Assembly: GCA_023245765.1 (NCBI GenBank)
Contig: JAHFJP010000001.1
Coordinates: 23,664-87,663, forward strand
Reading direction: 5' to 3'
Length of the DNA stretch: 64,000 bases
Origin: Candidatus Peribacteria bacterium
GTDB taxonomy: Bacteria; Patescibacteriota; Gracilibacteria; Peribacterales; Peribacteraceae
Under the pieces are notes generated by a model, which made no database searches, had not been told where the DNA came from, and worked only from the letters and a program-made list of their open reading frames with translations. Positions 16,361 through 24,968 of this stretch are shown piece after piece (within the stretch, counting starts at the first letter, position 1; every line of letters starts with the position of its first letter). The translations under genes and the position numbers were made by a program.

Positions 16361-17467
16361 ATGACTGTGCTGATTTCTGCACTGGCGTTTCTGTTGTTGC
16401 TGAGCTTCCTCGTGCTTATTCACGAGTGCGGACACTTTTTTGCCGCGCGATGGGCGGGTGTTGTCGTCGAAGAATTCGGATTCGGCCTCCCTCCTCGCGC
16501 CAAAACTCTTTTCCGTCGTGGCGGCACGCGGTTCTCGCTCAACTGGATTCCTTTCGGAGGGTTTGTCCGCCTGCAGGGCGAAAATGCGGCGTCCGAGCGC
16601 GAGCGCCGGACGACAGGGAGCTTTGCGCACGCGAGCATCCCCGCGCGCGTCGTGATTCTGGTCGCGGGAGTCTTTATGAACCTGCTCTTCGCGCTTGTCG
16701 TCTTCACCGTCGGATTCTCCGTCTGGCAGTGGGTTCCGACATACCTCTCTCTTGAGGAGATGAAGAGCGCATCGATGAGCGGCGAGATCACACTCAGTCC
16801 GGGCGTGCGGGTCGGGAGCGTGCAGGCGGGGGGCACGGCGGCGGGGGCAAAGGTGCCTTCTCCCAGCACGCTGCTCAAAGTCGACGATATTCCCGTGTAC
16901 GTTCCCGCCGATGTGGTGGAAGCGCAAAAGGGGAAGCAGTTCGTGAAGTACACGCTCATCAAAGAGGGTGCAGAGAAAGAATCCATCTACACCGTTCCCG
17001 TCCGCGATGGGAAGACCGGCATCGAGATCTCTTTTTCCCCGCACGTGTACTCCCCGCCGCGGTCGGTCCCCGCGGGATTCGTTCTGTCTCTGCGGGAAGT
17101 GAAGGTGACGACCGTGCAGACGATCATCGGAATTTCGCACCTGGTGCGGTCACTCGCGTGGCACGGGAGTGTGCCCGAGGGCATCACGGGCATCGTTGGC
17201 ATCGCCCAACTTACGCACAATTCCGTGCAGGAAGGTTGGGGTGCATACATTCGCCTGATGGCCGTTCTGAGTCTCAGTTTGGCGATTTTGAATATCCTCC
17301 CGTTCCCGTCCCTCGATGGCGGCCGGCTGATCTTCGTTCTCGTCGAAGGCATCGCGCAACGGCCTGCGCCGCGACGGTTTGAATTGATCACGAACACTGT
17401 CGGATTCCTCATCCTCATTTTGCTCATCGTGCTTGTGACATTTAACGACATCTGGAAGTTATTCTAG
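16361..17467 (+). CDS. rseP: RseP/site-2-type intramembrane zinc metalloprotease
   Basis: 368 aa from ATG 16361; the upstream 16 codons of the open frame are not typical. The first membrane helix holds the active-site HECGH (residues about 20-24). A PDZ-like region follows the second segment. The second zinc motif is NILPFPSLDGGRL near residue 310, then a last hydrophobic helix. M50 proteases cut membrane-bound anti-sigma factors and signal-peptide remnants within the bilayer. TACCAT lies 9 nt before the ATG. dnaA follows after 42 nt. Confidence 0.9.
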   Translation: MTVLISALAFLLLLSFLVLIHECGHFFAARWAGVVVEEFGFGLPPRAKTLFRRGGTRFSLNWIPFGGFVRLQGENAASERERRTTGSFAHASIPARVVILVAGVFMNLLFALVVFTVGFSVWQWVPTYLSLEEMKSASMSGEITLSPGVRVGSVQAGGTAAGAKVPSPSTLLKVDDIPVYVPADVVEAQKGKQFVKYTLIKEGAEKESIYTVPVRDGKTGIEISFSPHVYSPPRSVPAGFVLSLREVKVTTVQTIIGISHLVRSLAWHGSVPEGITGIVGIAQLTHNSVQEGWGAYIRLMAVLSLSLAILNILPFPSLDGGRLIFVLVEGIAQRPAPRRFELITNTVGFLILILLIVLVTFNDIWKLF

Positions 17468-17509
17468 TTTTTCGCCGCAATTTTTCACTTTTCACTTTTC
17501 ATTTTTCAC

Positions 17510-18970
17510 TTGAATCCCACCGCCACTCTTTCCCCGGCTCCCACTTCTCCCGCTGTTTCGACGTCCGATCTGTGGCTGCGCATCCTCAAGATCATCGAAT
17601 CCAAGATCCAGCGCGGACAGTTCATCACGTGGTTTAAAGATACTGCCGTGCTCGGTTTGGAAGAGGGGAATCTCGTCGTCGGATTGCCGCTGCCGATGTT
17701 CCTCACCTGGCACATGCAGCACTACCGCACGATGACGCTCGAGGCGGCGCAGGAGATCGATCCCAGCATCCGGGAGATCGTCTACACGGTCGACGTCGGG
17801 CTCAAGGACAACCGCGAGCGCAGCACCGACCTGCTTGAGCATTTTCCCGAACTGAAGAAGCGCAAGGTGGCGGGGCGCCAGGAGGTGAAACTTGCTGAGG
17901 GCATCGTCAGTAAAATCCTCAGCCCCAAGTACATGATCGAGAACTTTATCGTGGGGACTAATAACCGCCTCGCGCATGCCGCCTGCATGGCCGTCGCCCG
18001 CGAACCGGGGGGCAAATACAATCCACTCTTCCTCTACGGCGGCGTCGGGCTTGGCAAAACGCATCTGCTGCAGGCGACGGGCAATGCGATCCTCAAAGCA
18101 CATCCGCGTTCGACCGTCGTCTACACCACGAGCGAGGACTTCACGAACCAGGTGGTCGAGGCGATCCAGCATCAGAAGATGGATCAGTTCAACCGCCGGT
18201 ACCGCACGGTCGATGTGCTGATCATCGACGATATCCAGTTCATTGCGAACAAGGACCGCACGCAGGAGATCTTCTTCCACACGTTCAATGCCCTCTACGA
18301 GGAGCGCAAGCAGGTGATCATCTCCGCCGACCGGCCGCCGCAGGAGCTTCAGTTGGAAGACCGTCTCATCTCCCGCTTCGCCCGCGGCATGATCGCCGAC
18401 GTCTCGCAGCCCGACTACGAAACACGCCTCGCGATCCTCAGTGAAAAAGCTGCCGAATACGAAATCTTCCTCGACCGCGCGGTGCTCGAATTCATCGCGC
18501 AGCATGTGACCAAAAACGTCCGCGAACTCGAAGGCATCCTGATGCAGGCGGTCGCGCTCTATGAGCTTGAGCAGCGGATGCCGACGGTGCGGTCCATTTC
18601 CGAAATCATGAGCAAGCTCAGCATGGATCCGCTCAAGGATGAGGAAACGGTTGGCTTCACGAAGGCCCCCAAGCGCAAGCCGACGTTTCAGGAAATCATG
18701 GAAGCGGTGAGCCGCTACTACTCGGTCAGTATTCAGGACATGGTCGGTGCCAGCCGCGTTCGCGAAGTGCTCCACCCGCGACAGGTTGCGATGCTCCTCG
18801 GCAAAAAACATCTCGACATGAGTTACGTCCGCCTCGGTGAAGTCTTCGGTGGGCGCGACCACACGACGGTGATGAACGCGCTTAAAAAAGTCGACGGACG
18901 GCAGCATAATGATCCGCAGTTGCTCAGGGAAATCCGGGCCGTGGAGGTGGAGTTGGGATTGGTGCAGTGA
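17510..18970 (+). CDS. dnaA: chromosomal replication initiator DnaA
   Basis: 486 aa. Domain I at about residues 15-80 (LWLRILKIIESKI...FITWF), a linker, then the AAA+ domain with Walker A GGVGLGKTH (about 177) and Walker B VLIIDDIQF (about 236). The C-terminal helix-turn-helix carries the DnaA signature GGRDHTTVMNALKKV. It unwinds oriC with ATP. The open frame begins with TTG 17510, directly after a run of TTTTCAC repeats; no ATG gives a better start. No dnaN or rpmH neighbour, and no cluster of DnaA boxes, is seen nearby, so oriC is probably elsewhere. Confidence 0.95.
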   Translation: MNPTATLSPAPTSPAVSTSDLWLRILKIIESKIQRGQFITWFKDTAVLGLEEGNLVVGLPLPMFLTWHMQHYRTMTLEAAQEIDPSIREIVYTVDVGLKDNRERSTDLLEHFPELKKRKVAGRQEVKLAEGIVSKILSPKYMIENFIVGTNNRLAHAACMAVAREPGGKYNPLFLYGGVGLGKTHLLQATGNAILKAHPRSTVVYTTSEDFTNQVVEAIQHQKMDQFNRRYRTVDVLIIDDIQFIANKDRTQEIFFHTFNALYEERKQVIISADRPPQELQLEDRLISRFARGMIADVSQPDYETRLAILSEKAAEYEIFLDRAVLEFIAQHVTKNVRELEGILMQAVALYELEQRMPTVRSISEIMSKLSMDPLKDEETVGFTKAPKRKPTFQEIMEAVSRYYSVSIQDMVGASRVREVLHPRQVAMLLGKKHLDMSYVRLGEVFGGRDHTTVMNALKKVDGRQHNDPQLLREIRAVEVELGLVQ

Positions 18971-19020
18971 GTAGAGCGGAGAATATTGACTTCTTGTGAA
19001 AAACAGTATAAAAAGATATA

Positions 19021-19731
19021 GTGAATCAGGAGCCAATTCTCATCGAGCCTCTGTCGCCACTCAAGCCGATTTATCTGATGTCCGAACAAGGAGTGACCGA
19101 CGACCAGATGCGGGCTATTACCGAGGGTATTCATGCGGTGCTCAATGTGGCGCAACAGAAAATGCCAATTTATGACTTTGGTCATTGGCGTCATACGCAG
19201 TGGCGTGACAATGGACAATTGCGGCCGTTCCACAGTGTTGATTGGTATCTTGAACGAGCACAAGAAGAGAGCGATCGTGCAGAGCAACTAAACGCAGACA
19301 CCCTGCTCAATCTGCTCGCCATGGAACCCTGGCGCAATCCCGATGAGGGCGGTCAACGTCATTATGACGTCGTTGTTCTCCAGAGTGATCTGTATTCCGG
19401 AAGCGACAACAACCGTTTCATTATTGGAGGAGCGTATCCCGATCTGGGAGCGGCGATCTCCGTGAACAGATTTCAAGGATTGGAACCATCGTTGCAATTT
19501 GATTGCATCGTGACGGAGACCATCCACGAGATGGGCCATGTTTTCGGACTCATACCTCCTGGGCGTCAAAGGAATGTTGAAGAATCGTTGGGAAAGCACT
19601 GCACAAACGTCTGTAGTATGCGACAGGGGGTGAATGTGCCGATGGATTGGATTCGGTTTACCCGCGATCGTCTTCAGCAAGGACCATTCTGCACTGACTG
19701 TGAACAGGACCTGCGAGGGTTCTTTGCATAA
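19021..19731 (+). CDS. archaemetzincin-like zinc metalloprotease
   Basis: 236 aa from GTG 19021; ATG 19078 is an alternative. The C-terminal third carries HEMGHVFGL, matching the HExxHxxG zinc motif of metzincins. It is followed by HCTNVCSM and a later CTDC pair, the cysteine pattern known from archaemetzincins. Here about 15 residues separate the HExxHxxGL core from the HC ligand, unlike the compact canonical motif. There is no signal peptide, so probably cytoplasmic, as for archaemetzincins. TTGACT (18986) and TATAAA (19007) lie upstream. Family assignment is by motif only. Confidence 0.65.
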   Translation: MNQEPILIEPLSPLKPIYLMSEQGVTDDQMRAITEGIHAVLNVAQQKMPIYDFGHWRHTQWRDNGQLRPFHSVDWYLERAQEESDRAEQLNADTLLNLLAMEPWRNPDEGGQRHYDVVVLQSDLYSGSDNNRFIIGGAYPDLGAAISVNRFQGLEPSLQFDCIVTETIHEMGHVFGLIPPGRQRNVEESLGKHCTNVCSMRQGVNVPMDWIRFTRDRLQQGPFCTDCEQDLRGFFA

Positions 19732-19757
19732 ATGATGCATTCTTTTTAAGCATGCTG

Positions 19758-19763
19758 TACACT
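19758..19763 (+). promoter_or_regulatory. -10 box of the thrS leader transcript
   Basis: TACACT ends 6 nt before the GTG of the leader peptide, the same spacing seen at many genes here. The -35 is weak. Confidence 0.6.
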
Positions 19764-19769
19764 CCGAGC

Positions 19770-19817
19770 GTGATCCGCTTCATCACCACGACCGCGACGA
19801 CCACGACCCTCCTGTAG
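19770..19817 (+). CDS. threonine-rich leader peptide of thrS
   Basis: GTG start, 15 codons, TAG stop. The peptide is MIRFITTTATTTTLL, with seven Thr codons (ACC and ACG) in an eight-codon run broken once by Ala. Its stop codon overlaps the 5' arm of an intrinsic-terminator hairpin, and thrS follows. This is the layout of a classical amino-acid attenuator, comparable in design with the E. coli thr operon leader. A ribosome stalled at Thr codons would cover the 5' arm and let transcription continue. Translation would be leaderless, since the -10 box ends 6 nt before the GTG. Confidence 0.75.
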   Translation: MIRFITTTATTTTLL

Positions 19818-19875
19818 GGATGGCTCTCGCGTGCGGTGAATCCCAGAGCCTCCCCCTACCGAGGTTCTTTTTTTT
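19814..19875 (+). terminator. attenuator terminator upstream of thrS
   Basis: The stem pairs GTAGGG (19814-19819) with CCCTAC (19854-19859) and GGCTCT (19822-19827) with AGAGCC (19845-19850). It is followed by eight T at 19868-19875 and then the thrS ATG at 19899. The Thr-codon stretch 19783-19796 can alternatively pair with the loop 19828-19839, a possible competing structure. Confidence 0.75.
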
Positions 19876-19898
19876 CCTGTACGTTTCCCCGTACCACC

Positions 19899-22235
19899 AT
19901 GCCGCTCGATACCTATTCCAAGCTGATTGAACTGCTCGATCAGCATAAAGCGAAGTACCGCCTGATCGATCACGAGCCCGAGGGCCGGACCGAAATCGTG
20001 AGCAAGATGCGCGGCAACAACGTCTCGCAGGCGGCGAACTGCATTGTCATGATGTTGAAGATTGGGAAGAAAGAGACGAAGTACGTCCTCGCTGTCTATC
20101 CCGCGGATAGGAAGCTTGATTTCAATGCAGTGAAAGCATTGTTCAATGGAACCTACGCGTCGTTCGCGACCAAGGAGAAAGCGGAAGAACTTGCGGGCAG
20201 CGTTCTTGGGACGGTGCTGCCGTTTTCCTTCAATGACGATCTCGAACTCATTGTCGATCCTCTTCTTCTGGAGAATGAGGAGATCTTCTTCAATGCCGCA
20301 CGGTTGGATCGTTCCATGGCGCTGAAAACGAAAGACTATGTCGCGATCACGAAACCGCGGCTCGAATCCATCGCGCAGTCAGCATCATCCGCATCAACCG
20401 GAGTCGCGGTTTCACCGGGCAAAAAGAAAGAAGGACCTGTCGTCGATGATCTCTACAAACTGCGCCACTCGCTCGCACACGTGCTCGCGCAGGCGGTGAC
20501 TAAACTCTGGCCCGCGACCAAGATCACGATTGGGCCGCCAATTGAGTACGGCTGTTACTACGATTTCCTCTTCGAGAAGCCAATTTCCGAGGAGCACTTC
20601 CCCGCGATCGAGAAGGAGATGAAGAAGATCATTCAACAAGGTCAGACCTTCCGATGCGATGAACTTTCCGCAGCCGATGCCAAGAAATTTTGGAAGGGTC
20701 GCAAGCAGCAGTTCAAAGTCGAACTCATTGAAGATCTGGAGAAGAACGACAAGGTCACGACCGTGACCAACTACGCCAACCTCGGTCCGAAAGGGGAGGA
20801 GACGTTCGTCGATCTCTGTCGTGGCGGCCATGTGGAGAATCTGAAGGAAATTCCCGTCGACGCATTCAAGATCATGACATTGGCCGGTGCCTACTGGAGA
20901 GGGGATGAGAAGCGCGAGCAGCTCACCCGGATTTATGTCGCCGCGTTCCCATCGAAAGCCGAACTCGATCAATATCTGCTGATTCTCGAAGAGGCCCGCA
21001 AGCGCGACCACCGCAAGCTTGGCAAGGAACTTGATCTCTTCACGTTCAGCGAACTCGTCGGGCCCGGACTTCCTTTATGGACTCCGCGGGGAACACTGCT
21101 GCGGAATTTATTGGATGGCTATGTGTGGGAACTGCGCAGCGCGAAAGGCTACGAGCGCGTGACGATCCCGCACATCACCAAAAAAGAACTCTACGAGACG
21201 TCCGGGCACTGGCAGAAATTCCAGAACGATCTGTTCCATGTGCGGACGCGTGAGGGGCATGACTTCTGCATGAAGCCGATGAACTGCCCGCACCACACGC
21301 AGATCTTCGCGAGCAATCAACGGAGTTACCGCGATATGCCGCAGCGGTACGCCGAAACCACGACCTGCTACCGCGACGAGCAGACGGGTGAACTGCACGG
21401 GCTCTCGCGCGTTCGGGCCTTTACGCAAGATGACGCGCACGTCTTCTGTCGTCCAAGTCAGGCGAAAGACGAGATCCTGAAGATCTGGGAGATCGTCGAT
21501 ACGTTCTACCAGACGGTCGGATTTGGAAAGCTCCGCGTACGTCTCTCACTGCACGATCCTGCTGCGTTTGAAAAATATCTCGGCACGCCCGCGATGTGGA
21601 AGAATGCGGAAGGGGAGCTCCGGAGTATCGCGGTCGATCGCAAGGCGGACTTCTTTGAAGCACCCGGTGAGGCGGCATTCTACGGTCCCAAAGTCGACTT
21701 CATTGCAAAAGATTCCATCGGACGCGAGTGGCAGGTGGCGACGATCCAGCTCGATATCAACATGCCCGAGCGGTTTGACCTCTTCTGCATCGATGAGAAG
21801 GGCAACCACGAACGCTGCGTGATGATCCATGCGGCGATCATGGGATCGCTCGAGCGCTTCCTCTCGATCTTCATCGAACATCATGCGGGCCTCTTCCCGC
21901 TCTGGGTCGCGCCTGTACAGGTGGGCCTCATCCCCGTTGCGGGAAGTCATGAAGATGCCGCCCGCGCGCTCGAGGCACAGCTCAAACAACACGGCATCCG
22001 GACGCAGTTCTTCGGTCATGAAGACTCACTGGGGAAGAGAATCCGTGATGGAGAGATGTGGAAGATTCCCTATCTGCTCGTGATGGGGGATAAGGAGGTG
22101 GAAGCGAAGAGTGTGACGGTCCGCAACGTCAAAACCAAGAAGCAGGTAACGGCGTCGATCCATGAGTTCCTCACCAAGACGATGGAGGACGTTCGGGACA
22201 GACGGTTGGAAGCGTCGATTGGAATACTAGAGTAA
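19899..22235 (+). CDS. thrS: threonyl-tRNA synthetase with N-terminal YbaK-like domain
   Basis: 778 aa. Residues about 1-160 match the YbaK/EbsC deacylase fold (YRLIDHEPEGRT, YVLAVYPADRKLDFNAVKALF, then GTVLPFSF) and stand where ThrRS normally has a TGS domain. The second editing domain follows, with HSLAHVLA (about 190) and CRGGH (about 306). The class II core has the zinc-binding MKPMNCPHH (about 458) and motif 3, and the anticodon domain starts near 680. It charges tRNA-Thr; the editing domain clears Ser-tRNA-Thr, and the YbaK part may clear another mischarged tRNA. Expression is probably set by the attenuator upstream. Confidence 0.95.
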   Translation: MPLDTYSKLIELLDQHKAKYRLIDHEPEGRTEIVSKMRGNNVSQAANCIVMMLKIGKKETKYVLAVYPADRKLDFNAVKALFNGTYASFATKEKAEELAGSVLGTVLPFSFNDDLELIVDPLLLENEEIFFNAARLDRSMALKTKDYVAITKPRLESIAQSASSASTGVAVSPGKKKEGPVVDDLYKLRHSLAHVLAQAVTKLWPATKITIGPPIEYGCYYDFLFEKPISEEHFPAIEKEMKKIIQQGQTFRCDELSAADAKKFWKGRKQQFKVELIEDLEKNDKVTTVTNYANLGPKGEETFVDLCRGGHVENLKEIPVDAFKIMTLAGAYWRGDEKREQLTRIYVAAFPSKAELDQYLLILEEARKRDHRKLGKELDLFTFSELVGPGLPLWTPRGTLLRNLLDGYVWELRSAKGYERVTIPHITKKELYETSGHWQKFQNDLFHVRTREGHDFCMKPMNCPHHTQIFASNQRSYRDMPQRYAETTTCYRDEQTGELHGLSRVRAFTQDDAHVFCRPSQAKDEILKIWEIVDTFYQTVGFGKLRVRLSLHDPAAFEKYLGTPAMWKNAEGELRSIAVDRKADFFEAPGEAAFYGPKVDFIAKDSIGREWQVATIQLDINMPERFDLFCIDEKGNHERCVMIHAAIMGSLERFLSIFIEHHAGLFPLWVAPVQVGLIPVAGSHEDAARALEAQLKQHGIRTQFFGHEDSLGKRIRDGEMWKIPYLLVMGDKEVEAKSVTVRNVKTKKQVTASIHEFLTKTMEDVRDRRLEASIGILE

Positions 22236-22317
22236 TAGAATATTAGGGCTTCGCAGTAAACGAGGTCAGCGCCCCCGGACGTCCCTAGTAGTCTAGTATT
22301 CTAGTACTCTACTATTC
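22236..22317. repeat. inverted repeat with 8-nt tandem units, thrS-lgt gap
   Basis: The left arm is built of units like AATACTAG (AATACTAG, AGTAATAG, AATATTAG) and the right arm of CTAGTAGT, CTAGTATT, CTAGTACT, CTACTATT. The arms are complementary around a GC-rich centre. The last unit supplies the TACTAT box of the lgt-like gene. Confidence 0.7.
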
Positions 22318-22321
22318 CCGC

Positions 22322-23245
22322 ATGTTTCAAGCCTTCGAAATCGGCCCCTTCCTGATCTGGACCCGCCTCATCTTCATCCTTGTCGGTATCTGGCTCAGTA
22401 CGGAGTTCTTTTTGCGCATTGCCGAGAGCGCCAATCTCAGCCTCCAGCATTTTCGCGATCACAGTCTGTGGTACGTGGTCGCGTTCGTGACCGGAGGCAG
22501 ATTTGTGGCCATCCTCGCCGATTACAAGGCGTACCTGCGCGAACCGCTGAGGACGTTCTTCCTGCACGACGGGAACTTCAGCTTCCTCGGCGGTGCAATC
22601 GGCATTGGCGTGGTTCTCTACATCGTCACACGCGGGCAGCGCACGACGTTCCTCCAGTGGCTGGATGCACTGCTGCCGGCTGCTACGCTCGGTCTTGTCT
22701 TCTCCTGGCTTGGATCCTTCTTCGCGGGGGATGCCTACGGCAAGCCGACCGACATGTTTTGGGGCGTCATCTACGACGCGAGCAATGTCCGTTACACGAT
22801 TCCGCTGCATCCCGTGCAGATGTACTACGCACTCTTTTACTTCCTGCTCACATTTCTGCTCCTGATTATCCGAAAGCGCAGTAAGCGCGTGGGGGCCGAG
22901 ACGCTCTTTGGCATCGTCGTGGCCTGCCTTGGAACGTTCCTGCTCGAAACGTATCGCGGGGACTTCAGCATTCCGGTCTTCGCCACGCTGTTCGATTTCA
23001 TCTTGCTGACGTTCCTCTTCGTGAGCCTTGGCGTGTTCGCGCTCATCGAAAATCGCATCAGCAAATCCGTCTCGCTCGGGTACGAAGCGGCGCTCTTCAC
23101 TGCCACGATTGCCTACATGTTCGCGCGTCCGTGGCTCGACTTCGAAACATATGAACTGCGCATCAGTCAGCTTCTCGCCGTACTGGCGCTGCTCGTGACC
23201 GTTGTGTATGTTGTGGTGGAACGACGGAGGTATCCGTACTTTTGA
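22322..23245 (+). CDS. lgt: Lgt-like prolipoprotein diacylglyceryl transferase, divergent
   Basis: 307 aa, polytopic with about seven membrane segments. The Lgt layout is recognisable: DGNFSFLGGAIG, LGSFFAGDAYGKPTD, IPLHPVQMYYAL and ETYRGD. Compared with E. coli Lgt, the His of the SFHGG motif is Leu here and the Arg of the RIGNFINGE motif is not conserved, while the late Arg (ETYRGD) remains. It may be a divergent Lgt or a relative with altered chemistry. Lgt adds diacylglycerol to the lipobox Cys of prelipoproteins. TACTAT lies exactly 6 nt before the ATG. Confidence 0.75.
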   Translation: MFQAFEIGPFLIWTRLIFILVGIWLSTEFFLRIAESANLSLQHFRDHSLWYVVAFVTGGRFVAILADYKAYLREPLRTFFLHDGNFSFLGGAIGIGVVLYIVTRGQRTTFLQWLDALLPAATLGLVFSWLGSFFAGDAYGKPTDMFWGVIYDASNVRYTIPLHPVQMYYALFYFLLTFLLLIIRKRSKRVGAETLFGIVVACLGTFLLETYRGDFSIPVFATLFDFILLTFLFVSLGVFALIENRISKSVSLGYEAALFTATIAYMFARPWLDFETYELRISQLLAVLALLVTVVYVVVERRRYPYF

Positions 23246-23306
23246 TTTTTTCGCGGCCTGCGGCCGCGTGCGCAGGTAGGAATACCTGTGCTGGGAACTT
23301 CATTCT

Positions 23307-23615
23307 ATGTCCTTCTTCTTTTCCCTCCTCACCGACAATCCTGCGATCAGGATGCTGCAGCTGTCGCTCCTGGGTGCGGCGGTCGTGGCGATTTATCTGG
23401 TCTTTTACACGACGCGCGATATCCTTTTGCGCACGCGGTCGTTTGTGTATCAACTCCTCTGCATTCTTCTCGTCGCCGTGCTTCCGGTCCTCGGCTTCTT
23501 CCTCTATCTTCTGATCCGGCCTGCGTCGACGGTGCGTGAGCGGGAAACGGAGAAGATGCTGAGAAAAATTCTGAAGAAAGAACTTTCCTCTTCACCTTCA
23601 CCACCCACCCCATGA
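23307..23615 (+). CDS. small two-TM membrane protein
   Basis: 102 aa. Two hydrophobic segments (LSLLGAAVVAIYLVFYT and LLCILLVAVLPVLGFFLYLLI) are followed by a basic cytoplasmic tail ending in Ser/Pro. No family recognised. Its stop overlaps the next start by 4 nt (ATGA, 23612-23615), so it is the first gene of a coupled pair. Confidence 0.6.
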   Translation: MSFFFSLLTDNPAIRMLQLSLLGAAVVAIYLVFYTTRDILLRTRSFVYQLLCILLVAVLPVLGFFLYLLIRPASTVRERETEKMLRKILKKELSSSPSPPTP

Positions 23616-24019
23616 TGAACATCCTCACGTACCTCTTCTATCCGAACCCGGGACACCTCACGTACGACAGCACTCAAACACTGATCGCGTTCGCCGTCTG
23701 CGGCGGACTTCTGCTCGTTGCGCTGCTGATCCGTTTCTGGCGGGCGCGACAGATCAATGCGATCACCAAAAAGCTCAGCCGCTCCTGGTCGGCCGTCAGT
23801 TTCTGGTTCGGCGTGATCGGGCTGGTGCTGATCGTGTCCCGCGTCGAGAAGATCCAGTTTGTCGCGATGCGCTTCCTCTGGGTGATCTGGGCGGTTTTGC
23901 TCGTTGCTCTCGTGCTGCTCCAATACAGGATCTACCGCATGCGACACTACGAGCTCATGCCCCGGAAGGTGGCACCCGACGATCCGCGCGCGAAATACCT
24001 GCCGGGAAAGAAGAAATAG
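23612..24019 (+). CDS. small three-TM membrane protein
   Basis: 135 aa. Segments LIAFAVCGGLLLVALLIRF, FWFGVIGLVLIV and FLWVIWAVLLVALVLLQY lie between basic loops; the C-terminus is Lys-rich (PGKKK). It is translationally coupled to the preceding small membrane protein by an ATGA overlap. The two may form one complex. No known family. Confidence 0.6.
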   Translation: MMNILTYLFYPNPGHLTYDSTQTLIAFAVCGGLLLVALLIRFWRARQINAITKKLSRSWSAVSFWFGVIGLVLIVSRVEKIQFVAMRFLWVIWAVLLVALVLLQYRIYRMRHYELMPRKVAPDDPRAKYLPGKKK

Positions 24020-24080
24020 ACATTCGGCTACCCAATAATGAATTGACTTCGCCGCAAGGTACGACGAAAATGCTCCTCCT

Positions 24081-24920
24081 ATGCCGTTAAAGCATTTGAC
24101 GGAGACCGTTCTCGTCGTGCTGCTTGCGCTCGTGACGATCGTCACGGGTGTCGTCGTATCAACCCTCCCGCATATTCCCGAGGGCTTCTTCCCGTGGACC
24201 ATCATCTTCGTCGCGACGGTGCTCTTCCCCGCACTCGTGTACCCGCTTCTCAAGAACAACCGTGCCGATTACGCATTCCGCGCGCTGCATTTTGCGCCGG
24301 TGGCGATTACGATTGTCTGGATGTTCGTTGAGATTGCGATTCTCAAGCAGCCGCGCCTGGAAATCCTGCACCGGATCTACACCTGGGGCTGGAGCGCTCC
24401 GGCCGTCGCGCTCACGTTTCTGCTCCTTGCGGTCTTCTGCTTGCAGGTCATCCGCCGCCGCGTGCCGCGCATCACACTCCTGATTCTCTTCTTTGTGCCA
24501 TTCATCGCCAGCGCGTATGCCAGTGAGAACTACACGCACTGGAACACGCAGCTTGCGGCACTGCTGTGGGAAGCGAAGGAGCCCGTCATCATCGCGCAGA
24601 ACTCTTCGTCGAGCATGAGCTCGATGCTCTCGCAGAGCGCAAAGGGTGAAAAGAACCTGGCATCGTCCTCGGTGCCCGAAGAGGAAGCCTGGCGGCAGAA
24701 GCTCCGCGAGGTGGAAGAAGGCAAAACACATTCTTCCGTGACGGCCAAGGGTCCGCTCCAGGGCATTGAGGCTGCGGCGAGTCTCTCCGAGGGAAAGAAG
24801 ATCGTCGCCCACAAACGCACGAAACTCCCCAAATCCGGAGGGGAGATGGAGGCGATGGCAATTTTCATCATTGCTGCGTATGCAGCGGTGCTCCACAAGA
24901 GAGCAATGAACGTTGCGTAG
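24081..24920 (+). CDS. membrane protein with C-terminal soluble tail
   Basis: 279 aa. Four hydrophobic segments fill the first about 150 residues. A Ser-rich, charged soluble region of about 100 residues follows, and a last hydrophobic stretch (AMAIFIIAAYAAVL) lies near the C-terminus. AATGCT sits 6 nt before the ATG. No family recognised. It is likely part of the 23307-24920 membrane-protein cluster. Confidence 0.6.
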   Translation: MPLKHLTETVLVVLLALVTIVTGVVVSTLPHIPEGFFPWTIIFVATVLFPALVYPLLKNNRADYAFRALHFAPVAITIVWMFVEIAILKQPRLEILHRIYTWGWSAPAVALTFLLLAVFCLQVIRRRVPRITLLILFFVPFIASAYASENYTHWNTQLAALLWEAKEPVIIAQNSSSSMSSMLSQSAKGEKNLASSSVPEEEAWRQKLREVEEGKTHSSVTAKGPLQGIEAAASLSEGKKIVAHKRTKLPKSGGEMEAMAIFIIAAYAAVLHKRAMNVA

Positions 24921-24968
24921 TGAAAAGTTGAAAGTGGAAAGTGAAAAGTGAACCTGTATGATCTTGCC

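Noticed and set aside
17100-19020. oriC next to dnaA
   Set aside because: No cluster of TTATNCACA boxes and no AT-rich unwinding region; only isolated TTTTCCACA-like words near 16316-16337.
17492-19036. 514-codon minus-strand frame opposite dnaA
   Set aside because: Shadow of dnaA; the sense product has all DnaA motifs.
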